The notes under the pieces were generated by a model. The model was not told the DNA's origin. It did not search any database and was given only the letters and a program-made list of their open reading frames with translations. A program made the position numbers and the translations under genes. A DNA stretch of 33,514 bases from DATCSE01 sp036568605 (lineage in GTDB: Bacteria > Pseudomonadota > Gammaproteobacteria > Burkholderiales > Burkholderiaceae_C), in NCBI GenBank assembly GCA_036568605.1, contig DATCSE010000040.1, positions 1-33,514 of the forward strand. Reading direction: 5' to 3'. Below, one piece after another: positions 16,303 to 24,526 of this stretch. Position 1 is the first letter of the stretch; every line of letters begins with the position of its first letter.

Positions 16303-18153
16303 ATGACGCACGAGCCGATCCGCGTTCTGCTGATCGAAGACAACCCGGCCGATGCCCGGTTGATCGAGATCATGCTGGCCGAGTCGCAGACGCTGCGCTT
16401 CCAGTTCAGCTGGGTCGACAACCTGACGGCGGGGATCGCACGGGTCCGCGCGGGCGAGGCCGACGTCGTGCTGCTGGACCTGGGCCTGCCAGAAAGCACC
16501 GGCCTGGACACGCTGGAGCGGCTGCGCGACGGTGCGCGCGTGCCGACACTGGTCGTGCTCAGCGGCCTGACCGACGAAGCGGTCGCCGTGCGGGCGCTGC
16601 GCTCGGGCGCGCAGGACTACCTCGTCAAAGGTCAGGTCGACAGCTCCCTGCTGATCCGCTCGATCCGCTATGCGATCGAACGCAGCCAGGCCGAGGAGGC
16701 CCTGCGCCAGGCGCACGCGGAGCTCGAGACGCGCGTCGCCGAGCGCACCGTCGAGCTGGCCGATGCGCTCGCGGCGCTGCGCGTGCGCGAAGAGGGTTTC
16801 CGGGCGCTGGTGGAGCACACGCCGGACCTGGTGGCCCGTTACGACCGCGAATGCCGCCGGACCTACGCCAACCCGGCGCTGGCGCGCGAGCTGGGTGCCG
16901 CGCCGAAGTCCTTGCTGGGTCACCGGCCCACCGATCTCGAAGAGATGCCGGCCGAGCAGGCGCGGCGCTACGAGCAGCAGATACGTGCCGTCCTCGCCAG
17001 CGGCGACGACGCCTCGATCGACGTGATGCTGCGCCACGCGAGCATCCAGTTCCGCCTGGTGGCCGAGCGCGACGTGGATGGCACGATCGCCAGCGTGCTG
17101 GCGATCGGCCGCGACGTCACCGAGATGATGGACACGCAGCGCCGCCTGACCACGCTGCTCGAGAACCTTCCCGACATGGTCATGCGGCTGGACCGGCGCG
17201 GCCGCTGCCTCTACGTCAACCCGGCGGTCGCGCAGGTGTTCGGAATGCCAGCCCCGCGCTTCACCGGCAAGACGATGCGTGCGCTGGGGCTGGACCCCAG
17301 CGGCCTGATTGAACAGGCGCTGCAGCGCGCGATCGAAGAGGCCGTGCCCATCCTGGTGGAGGTGCCCTGGGCCGGCGCGGACGGCAAGCGGTTCTTCGAG
17401 TTCCGCTGCATGCCCGAGCGCGACGACAGCGGTCGCGTGATCACCGTGCTGGGCATCGCGCGCGAGGTGACCGAACGCAAGCACGCCGAGGAGCTGGAGC
17501 GCGACTTCACGCTGCGCCGCGAAGCCGCGCGCGAGGACGAACGCAAGCACATCGCCCGCGAGCTGCATGACGAGCTCGGCCAGATCCTGTCCGCGCTGCG
17601 GCTCGAGGTCGCGGCGCTGCGCATGCGTTTCGGGCAGGACAACCCGGCCATTGCCCAGCAGGCGGCGAGCATGCTGGTGCTGGTCGATTCGGTCATCCGG
17701 GTCCAGCGCGACCTGGTCTCCAGCCTGCGGCCCGTCGTGCTCGACATGGGCATAGGCCCCGCGCTGGAGTGGCTGGTCGGCGAGTTCGTCGAACACAGCG
17801 GCATTGCCTGCGAGCTGCAGATGAGCGAGACCCAGCTCGACCTGGACCCGGAGCAGACCACCACGGTCTTTCGCATCGTCCAGGAGTCGCTGACCAACGT
17901 GGCCCGCCACGCACAGGCCGGGCGGGTCCACGTGTCCCTGGCGCGCCGCGGCGACGACTACCTGCTCACGGTCCGCGACGACGGCAAGGGCTTCGATCCC
18001 GCGGTGCGGCGCGATCCCACGTCCATGGGGCTGATCGGACTGCAGGAGCGCGCGCAGATGCTGGGCGGGCGGATCAGCATCAGCAGCAGCGACAACGCCG
18101 GCGTCTCGATCGCCGTGACCTTCCCCTCGGCCGTCACCGCGGCGGCAGGCTGA
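16303..18153 (+). CDS. REC-PAS-PAS-HisKA_3 histidine kinase (NarL/UhpB type)
   Basis: This 616-residue soluble protein has an N-terminal receiver (5-125; acidic pair E12/D13, phosphoacceptor D59 in LLDLGLPE, K109), a coiled-coil linker (about 127-160), two PAS domains (about 162-275 and 282-392, each ending GxxRDVTE or GIAREVTE), a HisKA_3 dimer domain with H422 in IARELHDELGQ, and an ATPase domain with N532 and DDGKGFD (559-565). Kinases of this type normally phosphorylate NarL/LuxR-type DNA-binding regulators, but none is encoded in the window. The receiver at the front suggests it is itself controlled by another kinase. No membrane segment is seen. Its last 20 bases overlap the antisense 3' end of a response regulator gene. 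Confidence 0.92.
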   Translation: MTHEPIRVLLIEDNPADARLIEIMLAESQTLRFQFSWVDNLTAGIARVRAGEADVVLLDLGLPESTGLDTLERLRDGARVPTLVVLSGLTDEAVAVRALRSGAQDYLVKGQVDSSLLIRSIRYAIERSQAEEALRQAHAELETRVAERTVELADALAALRVREEGFRALVEHTPDLVARYDRECRRTYANPALARELGAAPKSLLGHRPTDLEEMPAEQARRYEQQIRAVLASGDDASIDVMLRHASIQFRLVAERDVDGTIASVLAIGRDVTEMMDTQRRLTTLLENLPDMVMRLDRRGRCLYVNPAVAQVFGMPAPRFTGKTMRALGLDPSGLIEQALQRAIEEAVPILVEVPWAGADGKRFFEFRCMPERDDSGRVITVLGIAREVTERKHAEELERDFTLRREAAREDERKHIARELHDELGQILSALRLEVAALRMRFGQDNPAIAQQAASMLVLVDSVIRVQRDLVSSLRPVVLDMGIGPALEWLVGEFVEHSGIACELQMSETQLDLDPEQTTTVFRIVQESLTNVARHAQAGRVHVSLARRGDDYLLTVRDDGKGFDPAVRRDPTSMGLIGLQERAQMLGGRISISSSDNAGVSIAVTFPSAVTAAAG

Positions 18154-18580
18154 CGATGGTGAGCCAGAACTCTTCGATGGCCTGAACGATGCGATTGAAC
18201 TGGTGCAGATCGACAGGCTTGGTCACGTAGCAGTTCGCGTTGAGCTTGTAGGCGCGCAGCACGTCCTCCTCGGCCTGCGACGTGGTCAGCACGACCACCG
18301 GAATGACCTTGAGCGCATCGTCCGCCTTGATCCTGGCCAGCACCTCGCGGCCGTCCATCTTCGGCAGGTTCAGGTCGAGCAGGATCAGGTCGGGCCGCGG
18401 CGCGTCCTGATGGGGAGTCCGGCGGTGCAGGAAGTCCAGCGCGGCGACGCCGTCCTCGACGACGTGCATGCGGTTCAGCACCTTGCCGCCCTTCAAGGCC
18501 TCGCGGGTCAGCCGCACGTCGCCGGGGTTGTCCTCGACCATCAGGATCTCGATGGCTCTCGGTGCGTCCAGGCTCGGCAT
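18134..18580 (-). CDS. Single-domain response regulator (Rcp1-like)
   Basis: The 148-residue protein is a lone receiver: acidic E16/D17 in MVEDNPGD, phosphoacceptor D69 in LILLDLNLPKMDG, T99/T100 and K121 in VTKPVD. It has the long alpha4-side insert and layout of Rcp1-type regulators that pair with phytochrome-like (Cph1-type) kinases, and such a kinase opens the same operon. There is no output domain, so it works through protein contacts or as a phosphate relay. It is the last gene of the five-gene signalling run, 36 bp behind the hybrid kinase gene. Its final 20 bases overlap the end of the convergent kinase gene. Confidence 0.9.
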   Translation of the reverse strand: MPSLDAPRAIEILMVEDNPGDVRLTREALKGGKVLNRMHVVEDGVAALDFLHRRTPHQDAPRPDLILLDLNLPKMDGREVLARIKADDALKVIPVVVLTTSQAEEDVLRAYKLNANCYVTKPVDLHQFNRIVQAIEEFWLTIVSLPPR

Positions 18581-18616
18581 GGCGTGTCTCCTCGTCGCCC
18601 GCGAATGGCAGCCCTA

Positions 18617-21256
18617 CTATAGACCTCGCGCTTCGCGATCCCTGAACTGCCGGACCAGGTCCAGTATCGCCTGCGACTGGTACCCCTCCGCCAGCTCGCG
18701 CACCCGGTTCGCGAACGGGCCGTAGGCCGTACCGAGCGTCGCCAGGTGCTCCGCATGGTCGCGGATGCTGCGCATGTTGCCGATCTGCGCGAGCCTGTGC
18801 AGCACCTCCATCTCGTCGGCCGGCGGCGGCACCAGCGGTGACGCCGCCTTGGCCGCGCCGTGGTCCGTCGCCGATTGCGCCGCGGCGATCCAGGTCAGCC
18901 GCAGCAGCCGGCCGATCTGCAGCAGCAGCTGTTCCAGGTCGATCGGCTTCGGCAGAAAGGCATTCGCACCGCTTGCGAGACAGCGCTGCTCGTCCGCCGC
19001 CGAGGCGCTGGCCGAGACCGCGATGATGGGCACGCGTTGCAGCGCCGGCAGCAGGCGCAGGCGCCGCGTCGCTTCCAGGCCGTCCATCTCGGGCATCACG
19101 CTGTCCATCGCGATCAAGTCAGGGCGCAATGCCGGCGCCAACTGCAGGCAGGCTTCGCCGCCGTCCGCCTCGACCACATGGAAGCCGAGCCGGGACAGGA
19201 AGTCGACCAGCAGCTTGCGGTTGGCATCGACGTCGTCGACCACCAGCAGCGTCCTGCGCGCGCCGCGATAGCCGCTCACGGTCGTCGGGTGCGACAGCGT
19301 CTCGCCGCGCACCTCGGGCACGCCGATGAACAGGTCGAGATCGAACCAGAACCGGCTGCCCTGTCCAGCATGGCTCTCGACGTGGATGTCGCCGCCCATC
19401 AAGCGCACCAGCTGGCGGCTGATCGACAGGCCGAGCCCGGTGCCGCCGAAGCGGCGCTGCACGCCCGTGCTCTGCTCGAACGGCTCGAAGATGGCCTCCA
19501 GCTCCTGAGCGGGAATGCCGATGCCGCTGTCGCCGACTTCGAAGCGCAGGCGCACATCCGCGGTCTCCGCGTCCAGCTTGCGCACGCGCAGGCTGATGCT
19601 CCCGCGGTCGGTGAACTTCACCGCATTGCTCAGCAGGTTCAGCAGCACCTGGCGCAGGCGCTTCTCGTCGACCTGCACCGCGGGCATGTCGTCGAGCGCG
19701 CCGTCGAACTCGAACCGCAGGCCTTTCTCCTCGGCCTTGAAGCGGATGATGTCGGTGATGCCGCGCAGGAAGACCGCGAGGGCGATGGGGGTGGACTGCA
19801 GCTCGATCTTGCCGGCCTCGATCCGCGACAGGTCCAGGATGTCGTTGATCAGCGTCAGCAACTGCTCGCCGGCCTGCAGGATGATCTCGACGCCGCGCGC
19901 CTGGCTCCTGTCCAGCGCGCGATCGGTCCGCAGGATCTGCGCGAAGCCGAGGATCGCATTCAGCGGCGTGCGCAGCTCGTGGCTCATCGTCGCCAGGAAG
20001 GTGCTCTTGGCGCGGTTGGCCACCACCGCCGCATCCTTGGCGCGCTGAGCATCGGCGAAGACGGTTTCCAGGTGCGAGATGATCTGCGCGAGCCGCTCGG
20101 TCATCGTGTTGATGCTCGTGGCCAGAACGCCGATCTCGTCGCGCGATTCGGCGACGGCGCGGGCCGACAGGTCGCCGCCCGCGACGCGCTCCGCGACGCC
20201 GGTCAGCCGCTGCACCGGCCCGACGATGTTGCGGCGTAGCACGAAGGCCAGCACGACACCCAGCGCAAGCGCGACCAGCCCGCCGATCAGCGTCTCGGCG
20301 CTCGAATCGCGCAAGCTCTGCCGTGCATGCGTGAGCTCGCCCTTGAGCTGGGCCTGCTGCCCTGACGTCACCTTGCCGAGCAGCAAGATCATGGCCTCGG
20401 CCTGCGGGGCCACCTCGGTGCGGTACAGGTAGAGGTCCTCGTAGGCATGCTCGCCGTTGACGATGCCGACGATCTGCAGCGCCAGTTCGGCCACGCGGGC
20501 CCGGTGCCGCGCCACGGCATCGAGCCGCTCGCGCTGCGCCGCCGAAAAGAGCGCGCGCCTGGACGACAGCGCGTTCCAGATCGTCGCGTTGGTCGCCAGC
20601 TGCGGGCCGTAGGCCAGCTTGAAGTTGAGCTCGCCCGACACGGCGTAGGCCATCAGATTGGTCGCCATCGCATCGAACGAGGTCTGGAACGCGAGCAGAT
20701 CGCCCATCTGCTCGCGGCCCTGCGGCGCGAGCTCGCGCTTCTTCTGCATGCCGATGAGGGTGTCGATCTCGTCGAGGATGCGCACCCGCAGCGCCTGCAG
20801 CTCGACCCGCGCGATGCGCAGCGCCGGGCGGTTCTTCAGCGGGTCGTCGTGCAGGTCGAACAGCTGCTGCGGCAGCTGGGTCCAGCGCGCGTAGGTCCGG
20901 GCGAGCTCGTCCACCCATCGCGCCTCGTCGGCCTCGGGCCAGCTCCTGGCGATGTTCTGCAGCGTGGCGAGGCTGCGCTCGAAATCGCGCCGGGCGACGT
21001 GGTACTGCTCGACGTCCGTCCGATCGCTGAGGACCAGGTAGCCGCGCACGTGAAGCTGCATCTTCAGCAGGCTGGCCTGTGCCTGCTCCGACGCGATCCA
21101 CGCAGGCGCGCGGACCTCCTCGGTGAGGTTGATGTTCTCGGTGGCCGTGCGCCCCGCGACGAAGGTCAGCAGGACGACCAGCAGCGTGACGGCGACCAGC
21201 GCGGCGAACGCCAGCGTCAGCTTGCCGCCGACCCCGAACGGCGCGCCTCGGGTCAT
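18617..21256 (-). CDS. Membrane hybrid sensor kinase (periplasmic helical domain-HAMP-HisKA-HATPase-REC)
   Basis: The protein has 879 residues: TM1 (about 13-34), a 285-residue, mainly helical periplasmic domain (35-320), TM2 (about 322-340), HAMP (341-395), HisKA with H426 in MSHELRTPLN, an ATPase domain with N544, DSGIG (576-580) and GGTGLGLSIS, and a receiver with D718 in IAMDSVMPEMDG and K770. The last 65 residues form a helical tail of the kind seen on other hybrid kinases; it lacks a clear HPt motif. The topology resembles TorS, whose periplasmic helices contact the binding protein TorT. The ATG at 21256 overlaps the stop of the preceding solute-binding protein gene by 4 bases, so kinase and binding protein are coupled. 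The stimulus is inferred to arrive through that protein. Confidence 0.92.
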   Translation of the reverse strand: MTRGAPFGVGGKLTLAFAALVAVTLLVVLLTFVAGRTATENINLTEEVRAPAWIASEQAQASLLKMQLHVRGYLVLSDRTDVEQYHVARRDFERSLATLQNIARSWPEADEARWVDELARTYARWTQLPQQLFDLHDDPLKNRPALRIARVELQALRVRILDEIDTLIGMQKKRELAPQGREQMGDLLAFQTSFDAMATNLMAYAVSGELNFKLAYGPQLATNATIWNALSSRRALFSAAQRERLDAVARHRARVAELALQIVGIVNGEHAYEDLYLYRTEVAPQAEAMILLLGKVTSGQQAQLKGELTHARQSLRDSSAETLIGGLVALALGVVLAFVLRRNIVGPVQRLTGVAERVAGGDLSARAVAESRDEIGVLATSINTMTERLAQIISHLETVFADAQRAKDAAVVANRAKSTFLATMSHELRTPLNAILGFAQILRTDRALDRSQARGVEIILQAGEQLLTLINDILDLSRIEAGKIELQSTPIALAVFLRGITDIIRFKAEEKGLRFEFDGALDDMPAVQVDEKRLRQVLLNLLSNAVKFTDRGSISLRVRKLDAETADVRLRFEVGDSGIGIPAQELEAIFEPFEQSTGVQRRFGGTGLGLSISRQLVRLMGGDIHVESHAGQGSRFWFDLDLFIGVPEVRGETLSHPTTVSGYRGARRTLLVVDDVDANRKLLVDFLSRLGFHVVEADGGEACLQLAPALRPDLIAMDSVMPEMDGLEATRRLRLLPALQRVPIIAVSASASAADEQRCLASGANAFLPKPIDLEQLLLQIGRLLRLTWIAAAQSATDHGAAKAASPLVPPPADEMEVLHRLAQIGNMRSIRDHAEHLATLGTAYGPFANRVRELAEGYQSQAILDLVRQFRDREARGL

Positions 21257-22911
21257 GGCATGCCCAGCGACGTTCGATACGCACGCCGCTGCGCGTCGCG
21301 CCCGAGGCGCAGCGTGATCTCCTCGAAATCCAGAGCCGTGGCCCTCAGCGCCGAGGCCGGGGTCGTTTGACCGCCGACCGCTTCGGCGACGTGCAGGTTC
21401 AGCGACTGCAGGTAGCTGTAGGTTCCGGGGATCCGCAGATACGGCATCTGCAGCGGGTTGCTGAAGTTGTCGAAATACGCGTGCAGGTAGTAGCGCACGT
21501 CGGCCTCGTTCCAGTCGGCCTTCAGGTAGTCGTCGATCGTCGCGCTGCCGTCGGGCGGCAGGAAGTGGAAGCGACGCCCCGGGTCGATGCCGTCCCAGCC
21601 GCGCGCGGCATAGACCTTGGACTTCTCCTTGGTTGCCATCAGCGCGAGCAGGTAGTAGGTTGCCTCCGGCGCCTTCGAGTACTTGGAGATCACGCCGGCC
21701 CACGAGCCGCCGGTGGTGTTGCCGACGCGGTTCACCGCACCGCTCTTGATCCACCTGCCTTGTGCCACGCCGAAGTACTCATGGGTGCCGGGTAGCGGCG
21801 CCGCGCCGATCTTGCCCTTGATCTTGCTGCCCTGCTGCTGCGCCAGCGCGCCCAGATCGCCCCAGCTGAAGGTCAGCGCGGCATGTCCCGAGAGGAAGTA
21901 GTCCCAGCTCTTGCCAGAATCCCACCCCAGCATCTCGCGCGGACCGAACGGCACCAGCTCGACCAGCTGTTCGAGCGCGCGCACATGGCCGGGGCTCTCG
22001 ATCAGCGGCTTCATGCTCGCCGGGTCGAACCAGTAGAGCCTGGGGTTGCCCGGTCCGATCACGAACGGCGCCGACAGCGACATGAAATGGAACATGCCCT
22101 GGTTGCCGGCCTTCAGCGCGATCGTCAGGCCATGACCCGGCACGCCGTCGCCGATCAGCTCTCGCCCGTTGAAGTACTCGGCAACATCGCGGAACTGCGC
22201 CCATGTCGTCGGCACGTCGAGCGCGTACCCGTACTTCTGCTTGAAAGCGGACTGATGCTGCGGGTCGGCGATCAGGTCGCGCCGGTAGTACATGACCTGG
22301 CCGTCGTGATCGTTCGCGACCATGTACTTGCGGCCGCCGTACGACAGCAGGTTGCGCGGCGCCGGCAGCACCTCGCCGATGTCCCACTTCGGGAAGCGCG
22401 CATCCATGTAGTAACGGTCGTACGAGAGGATGTGGTCGCCGGCGACCAGCTCGCCCAGCCACCACGCGCTGGCCAACAGCGCGTCGTACTTGCCGCTGCC
22501 GTTGGCCACGTCGGAATAGAAGTTGTCGAACAGGTCCATCGAGCTGACCTGCACCATCTGCAGCGTGGCGCCGGTGGCCGCCTCGAACTCGTCCTTGATT
22601 TCCTGGACCGGCACCGCGATCAGGCTCTTCGGCAGCAGCATCGTCACGGTCTGGCCGGCGAATGGGCAGTGGCCGGGCTGGCATGGCGCCGCGAGCCGAG
22701 GGGGCTTCAGTTCGCCCGGCTTCACCACCGTGACCGTGGAGCTTCCGTGCTGGCGCGTTTCCCCGCCGCCCGGTTGCGAGGCGGGTCCGGACGCAGCCTG
22801 GGAGAGGGCACGACCGGCTCCCGCGGCGCACAGCACGACCGCCATGGCCATGCCGAGGCGGCGCCAACGGCCCGGCCGGCGCCACACCGCAACGTCAGAC
22901 GAGATCCTCAT
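21253..22911 (-). CDS. Extracellular solute-binding protein B (ABC family 1-like), no cognate permease
   Basis: This 552-residue protein has an N-terminal export signal (basic WRRPGRWRR, then AMAVVLCAAGAGRALSQA), a Gly/Ser-rich spacer and a type II periplasmic binding fold. It is a close paralogue of the next gene upstream; for example VGNTTGGSWAGVISKYSKA is identical, and the identity continues for 36 residues. Both share a short cysteine loop just before the first strand (C77 and C82 here, CQPGHCPFAG). Family 1-like proteins bind oligosaccharides or similar ligands for ABC importers, yet no permease or ATPase gene is present. It lies 28 bp after paralogue A and overlaps the hybrid kinase start by 4 bases. 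A sensory co-receptor role is the best inference. The signal could also start at M21. Confidence 0.88.
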   Translation of the reverse strand: MRISSDVAVWRRPGRWRRLGMAMAVVLCAAGAGRALSQAASGPASQPGGGETRQHGSSTVTVVKPGELKPPRLAAPCQPGHCPFAGQTVTMLLPKSLIAVPVQEIKDEFEAATGATLQMVQVSSMDLFDNFYSDVANGSGKYDALLASAWWLGELVAGDHILSYDRYYMDARFPKWDIGEVLPAPRNLLSYGGRKYMVANDHDGQVMYYRRDLIADPQHQSAFKQKYGYALDVPTTWAQFRDVAEYFNGRELIGDGVPGHGLTIALKAGNQGMFHFMSLSAPFVIGPGNPRLYWFDPASMKPLIESPGHVRALEQLVELVPFGPREMLGWDSGKSWDYFLSGHAALTFSWGDLGALAQQQGSKIKGKIGAAPLPGTHEYFGVAQGRWIKSGAVNRVGNTTGGSWAGVISKYSKAPEATYYLLALMATKEKSKVYAARGWDGIDPGRRFHFLPPDGSATIDDYLKADWNEADVRYYLHAYFDNFSNPLQMPYLRIPGTYSYLQSLNLHVAEAVGGQTTPASALRATALDFEEITLRLGRDAQRRAYRTSLGMP

Positions 22912-22939
22912 GATGGCGACAAGCTGCGCGCCAGCAGCC

Positions 22940-24517
22940 CTACAACCCCAGCGAAGCGCGGTACACCTGCCGTTGCCGGTCGCGGCCGAGGCGCAGCGTG
23001 ATCTCCTCGAAGTCGACCGCGGTCGCCTTCAAGGCCGCCTCCGGACTCAGCTGCCCGGCCACCGCCTCGCCCAGGTGCACATCCAGCGCCTGCCAGTAGC
23101 TGAAAGCCCCGGGGATGCGCAGATAGGGAAACTGCAGCTTGTTGCTGAAGGTCGCGAAGTAGGCGTGAAGGTAGTCGCGCACGTCGTTCTCGTCCCAGCC
23201 GGCATTCAGGTAGGTCTCGATCCGCCCGGTGCCGTCCGGGGGCAGGAAGTGATACGTCCGACCGGGGTCGATGCCGTCAAAGCCGCGTACCGCGTAGACC
23301 TGCGACTTCTCCTTCGTCGCCATCAGCGCCAGCAGGTAGTAGGTGGCTTCGGGCGCCTTCGAATACTTCGAGATGACGCCGGCCCACGAGCCGCCCGTGG
23401 TGTTGCCGACCACGTTCGGTTGCGCCGAGCGGACCCATTGGCGCTGGCCGATGTCATAGTACTCCGCGGTGCCGGGCAGCGGCGCCGAGCCGATCTTGCC
23501 CCTGACCTTGCTGCCCTTGTCCTGCGCCAGCGCGCCCAGGTCGCCCCAGGTGAACGTGAGCGCGGCGCGTCCGGCGAGGAAGTGGTCCCAGCTCTGGCCG
23601 AGGTCCCAGTTCAGCATGTCCCGCGGCCCGAACCGGACCAGGTCCACGAGAGCCGACAGCGCCCGCACGTGGCCGGGGCTCTCGATCAGCGGCTTCATCG
23701 TCTGCGGGTCGAACCAGTACGTCGTCGGGTTCGCCGGCCCGATCACGAACGGCGCCGAGAACGACATGAAATGGAACATGCCCTGGGCCCCGACCTTCAG
23801 GTGCAGGGACACGCCGTGATCGGGCGTGCCGTCGTCGTTGAGGTCCTTGCCGTTGAAGTACTCGGCCATGTCCTTGAACTGCGCCCAGGTCTTCGGCACA
23901 CCGAGCGCGTAGCCGTACTTCTGCTCGAACGCGGCGCGATGCCGCGTGTCGGCCAGCAGGTCGCGGCGGTAGTACAGGACCTGCCCGTCGTGGTCGTTGG
24001 CCACCATGTACTTCTTGCCCGCATAGGACAGCAGGCTGCGCGGCGCCGGCAGCACGTCGTCGACGTTCCACTTCGGAAAGCGCGGATCCTTGTAGTACTT
24101 GTCGTAGGGCAGGATGTAGTCGCCCGCGACCAGCTCGCCCAGCCACCAGGCACCGGCATACGCGGCATCGTACTTGCCGGTCCGATTGGTCAGGTCGGAC
24201 AGGAAGTTCGGGAAGAGGTCCTGGTGCGACATCTGCACCAGGTCCAGGCTGGCGCCGGTGGCCGCCTCGAATTCATCCTTCAGTTCGCCGAGCGCGCCGC
24301 CATTCGCCTCCTTGACGATCAGCATCGTCACGCGCCGGCCGGCGAATGGGCAGCGCCCCGGCTTGCAAGGCGGTGCGACCCGCGGCGGGACGATGTTGCT
24401 GCCGGTGACCGTCGACGGCTTGTAGGCCTCGGTTTTCCGCTTGGGGTCGTCCGCCGCCGAAGCCGCGGACACGACCACCGCCATCAGCGCCATCGCCCAT
24501 CTTGCAGCTGACTTCAT
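22940..24517 (-). CDS. Extracellular solute-binding protein A (ABC family 1-like), no cognate permease
   Basis: The 525-residue protein has a signal peptide (1-22, ending ASAAD) and the same fold and length as paralogue B. The cysteine loop is C51/C56 (CKPGRCPFAG). Likely ligand-site and structural motifs shared with B include GAWWLGELVAGD, KKYMVANDHDGQV and FTWGDLGAL. Residues 225-233 (DLNDDGTPD) look like a calcium-type DxNxDGxxD loop that is not kept in B, where it reads ELIGDGVPG. The gene begins 9 bp after the REC-kinase gene and ends 28 bp before paralogue B. Two diverged copies side by side suggest different ligands or a heteromeric receptor. No transporter genes accompany them. Confidence 0.88.
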   Translation of the reverse strand: MKSAARWAMALMAVVVSAASAADDPKRKTEAYKPSTVTGSNIVPPRVAPPCKPGRCPFAGRRVTMLIVKEANGGALGELKDEFEAATGASLDLVQMSHQDLFPNFLSDLTNRTGKYDAAYAGAWWLGELVAGDYILPYDKYYKDPRFPKWNVDDVLPAPRSLLSYAGKKYMVANDHDGQVLYYRRDLLADTRHRAAFEQKYGYALGVPKTWAQFKDMAEYFNGKDLNDDGTPDHGVSLHLKVGAQGMFHFMSFSAPFVIGPANPTTYWFDPQTMKPLIESPGHVRALSALVDLVRFGPRDMLNWDLGQSWDHFLAGRAALTFTWGDLGALAQDKGSKVRGKIGSAPLPGTAEYYDIGQRQWVRSAQPNVVGNTTGGSWAGVISKYSKAPEATYYLLALMATKEKSQVYAVRGFDGIDPGRTYHFLPPDGTGRIETYLNAGWDENDVRDYLHAYFATFSNKLQFPYLRIPGAFSYWQALDVHLGEAVAGQLSPEAALKATAVDFEEITLRLGRDRQRQVYRASLGL

Positions 24518-24526
24518 GGCCTCTCC

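Noticed and set aside
16120..17931. A 603-codon minus-strand frame antisense to the NarL-type kinase
   Set aside because: No recognisable domain and it conflicts with the complete kinase on the other strand.
18617..18815. An HPt domain at the C-terminus of the hybrid kinase
   Set aside because: The tail is helical and has histidines (IRDHAEHL) but lacks the usual HPt histidine motif.
18860..20239. A long plus-strand frame antisense to the hybrid kinase
   Set aside because: Arg/Gln/Ala-rich translation without motifs, opposite a clear HisKA-HATPase-REC protein.
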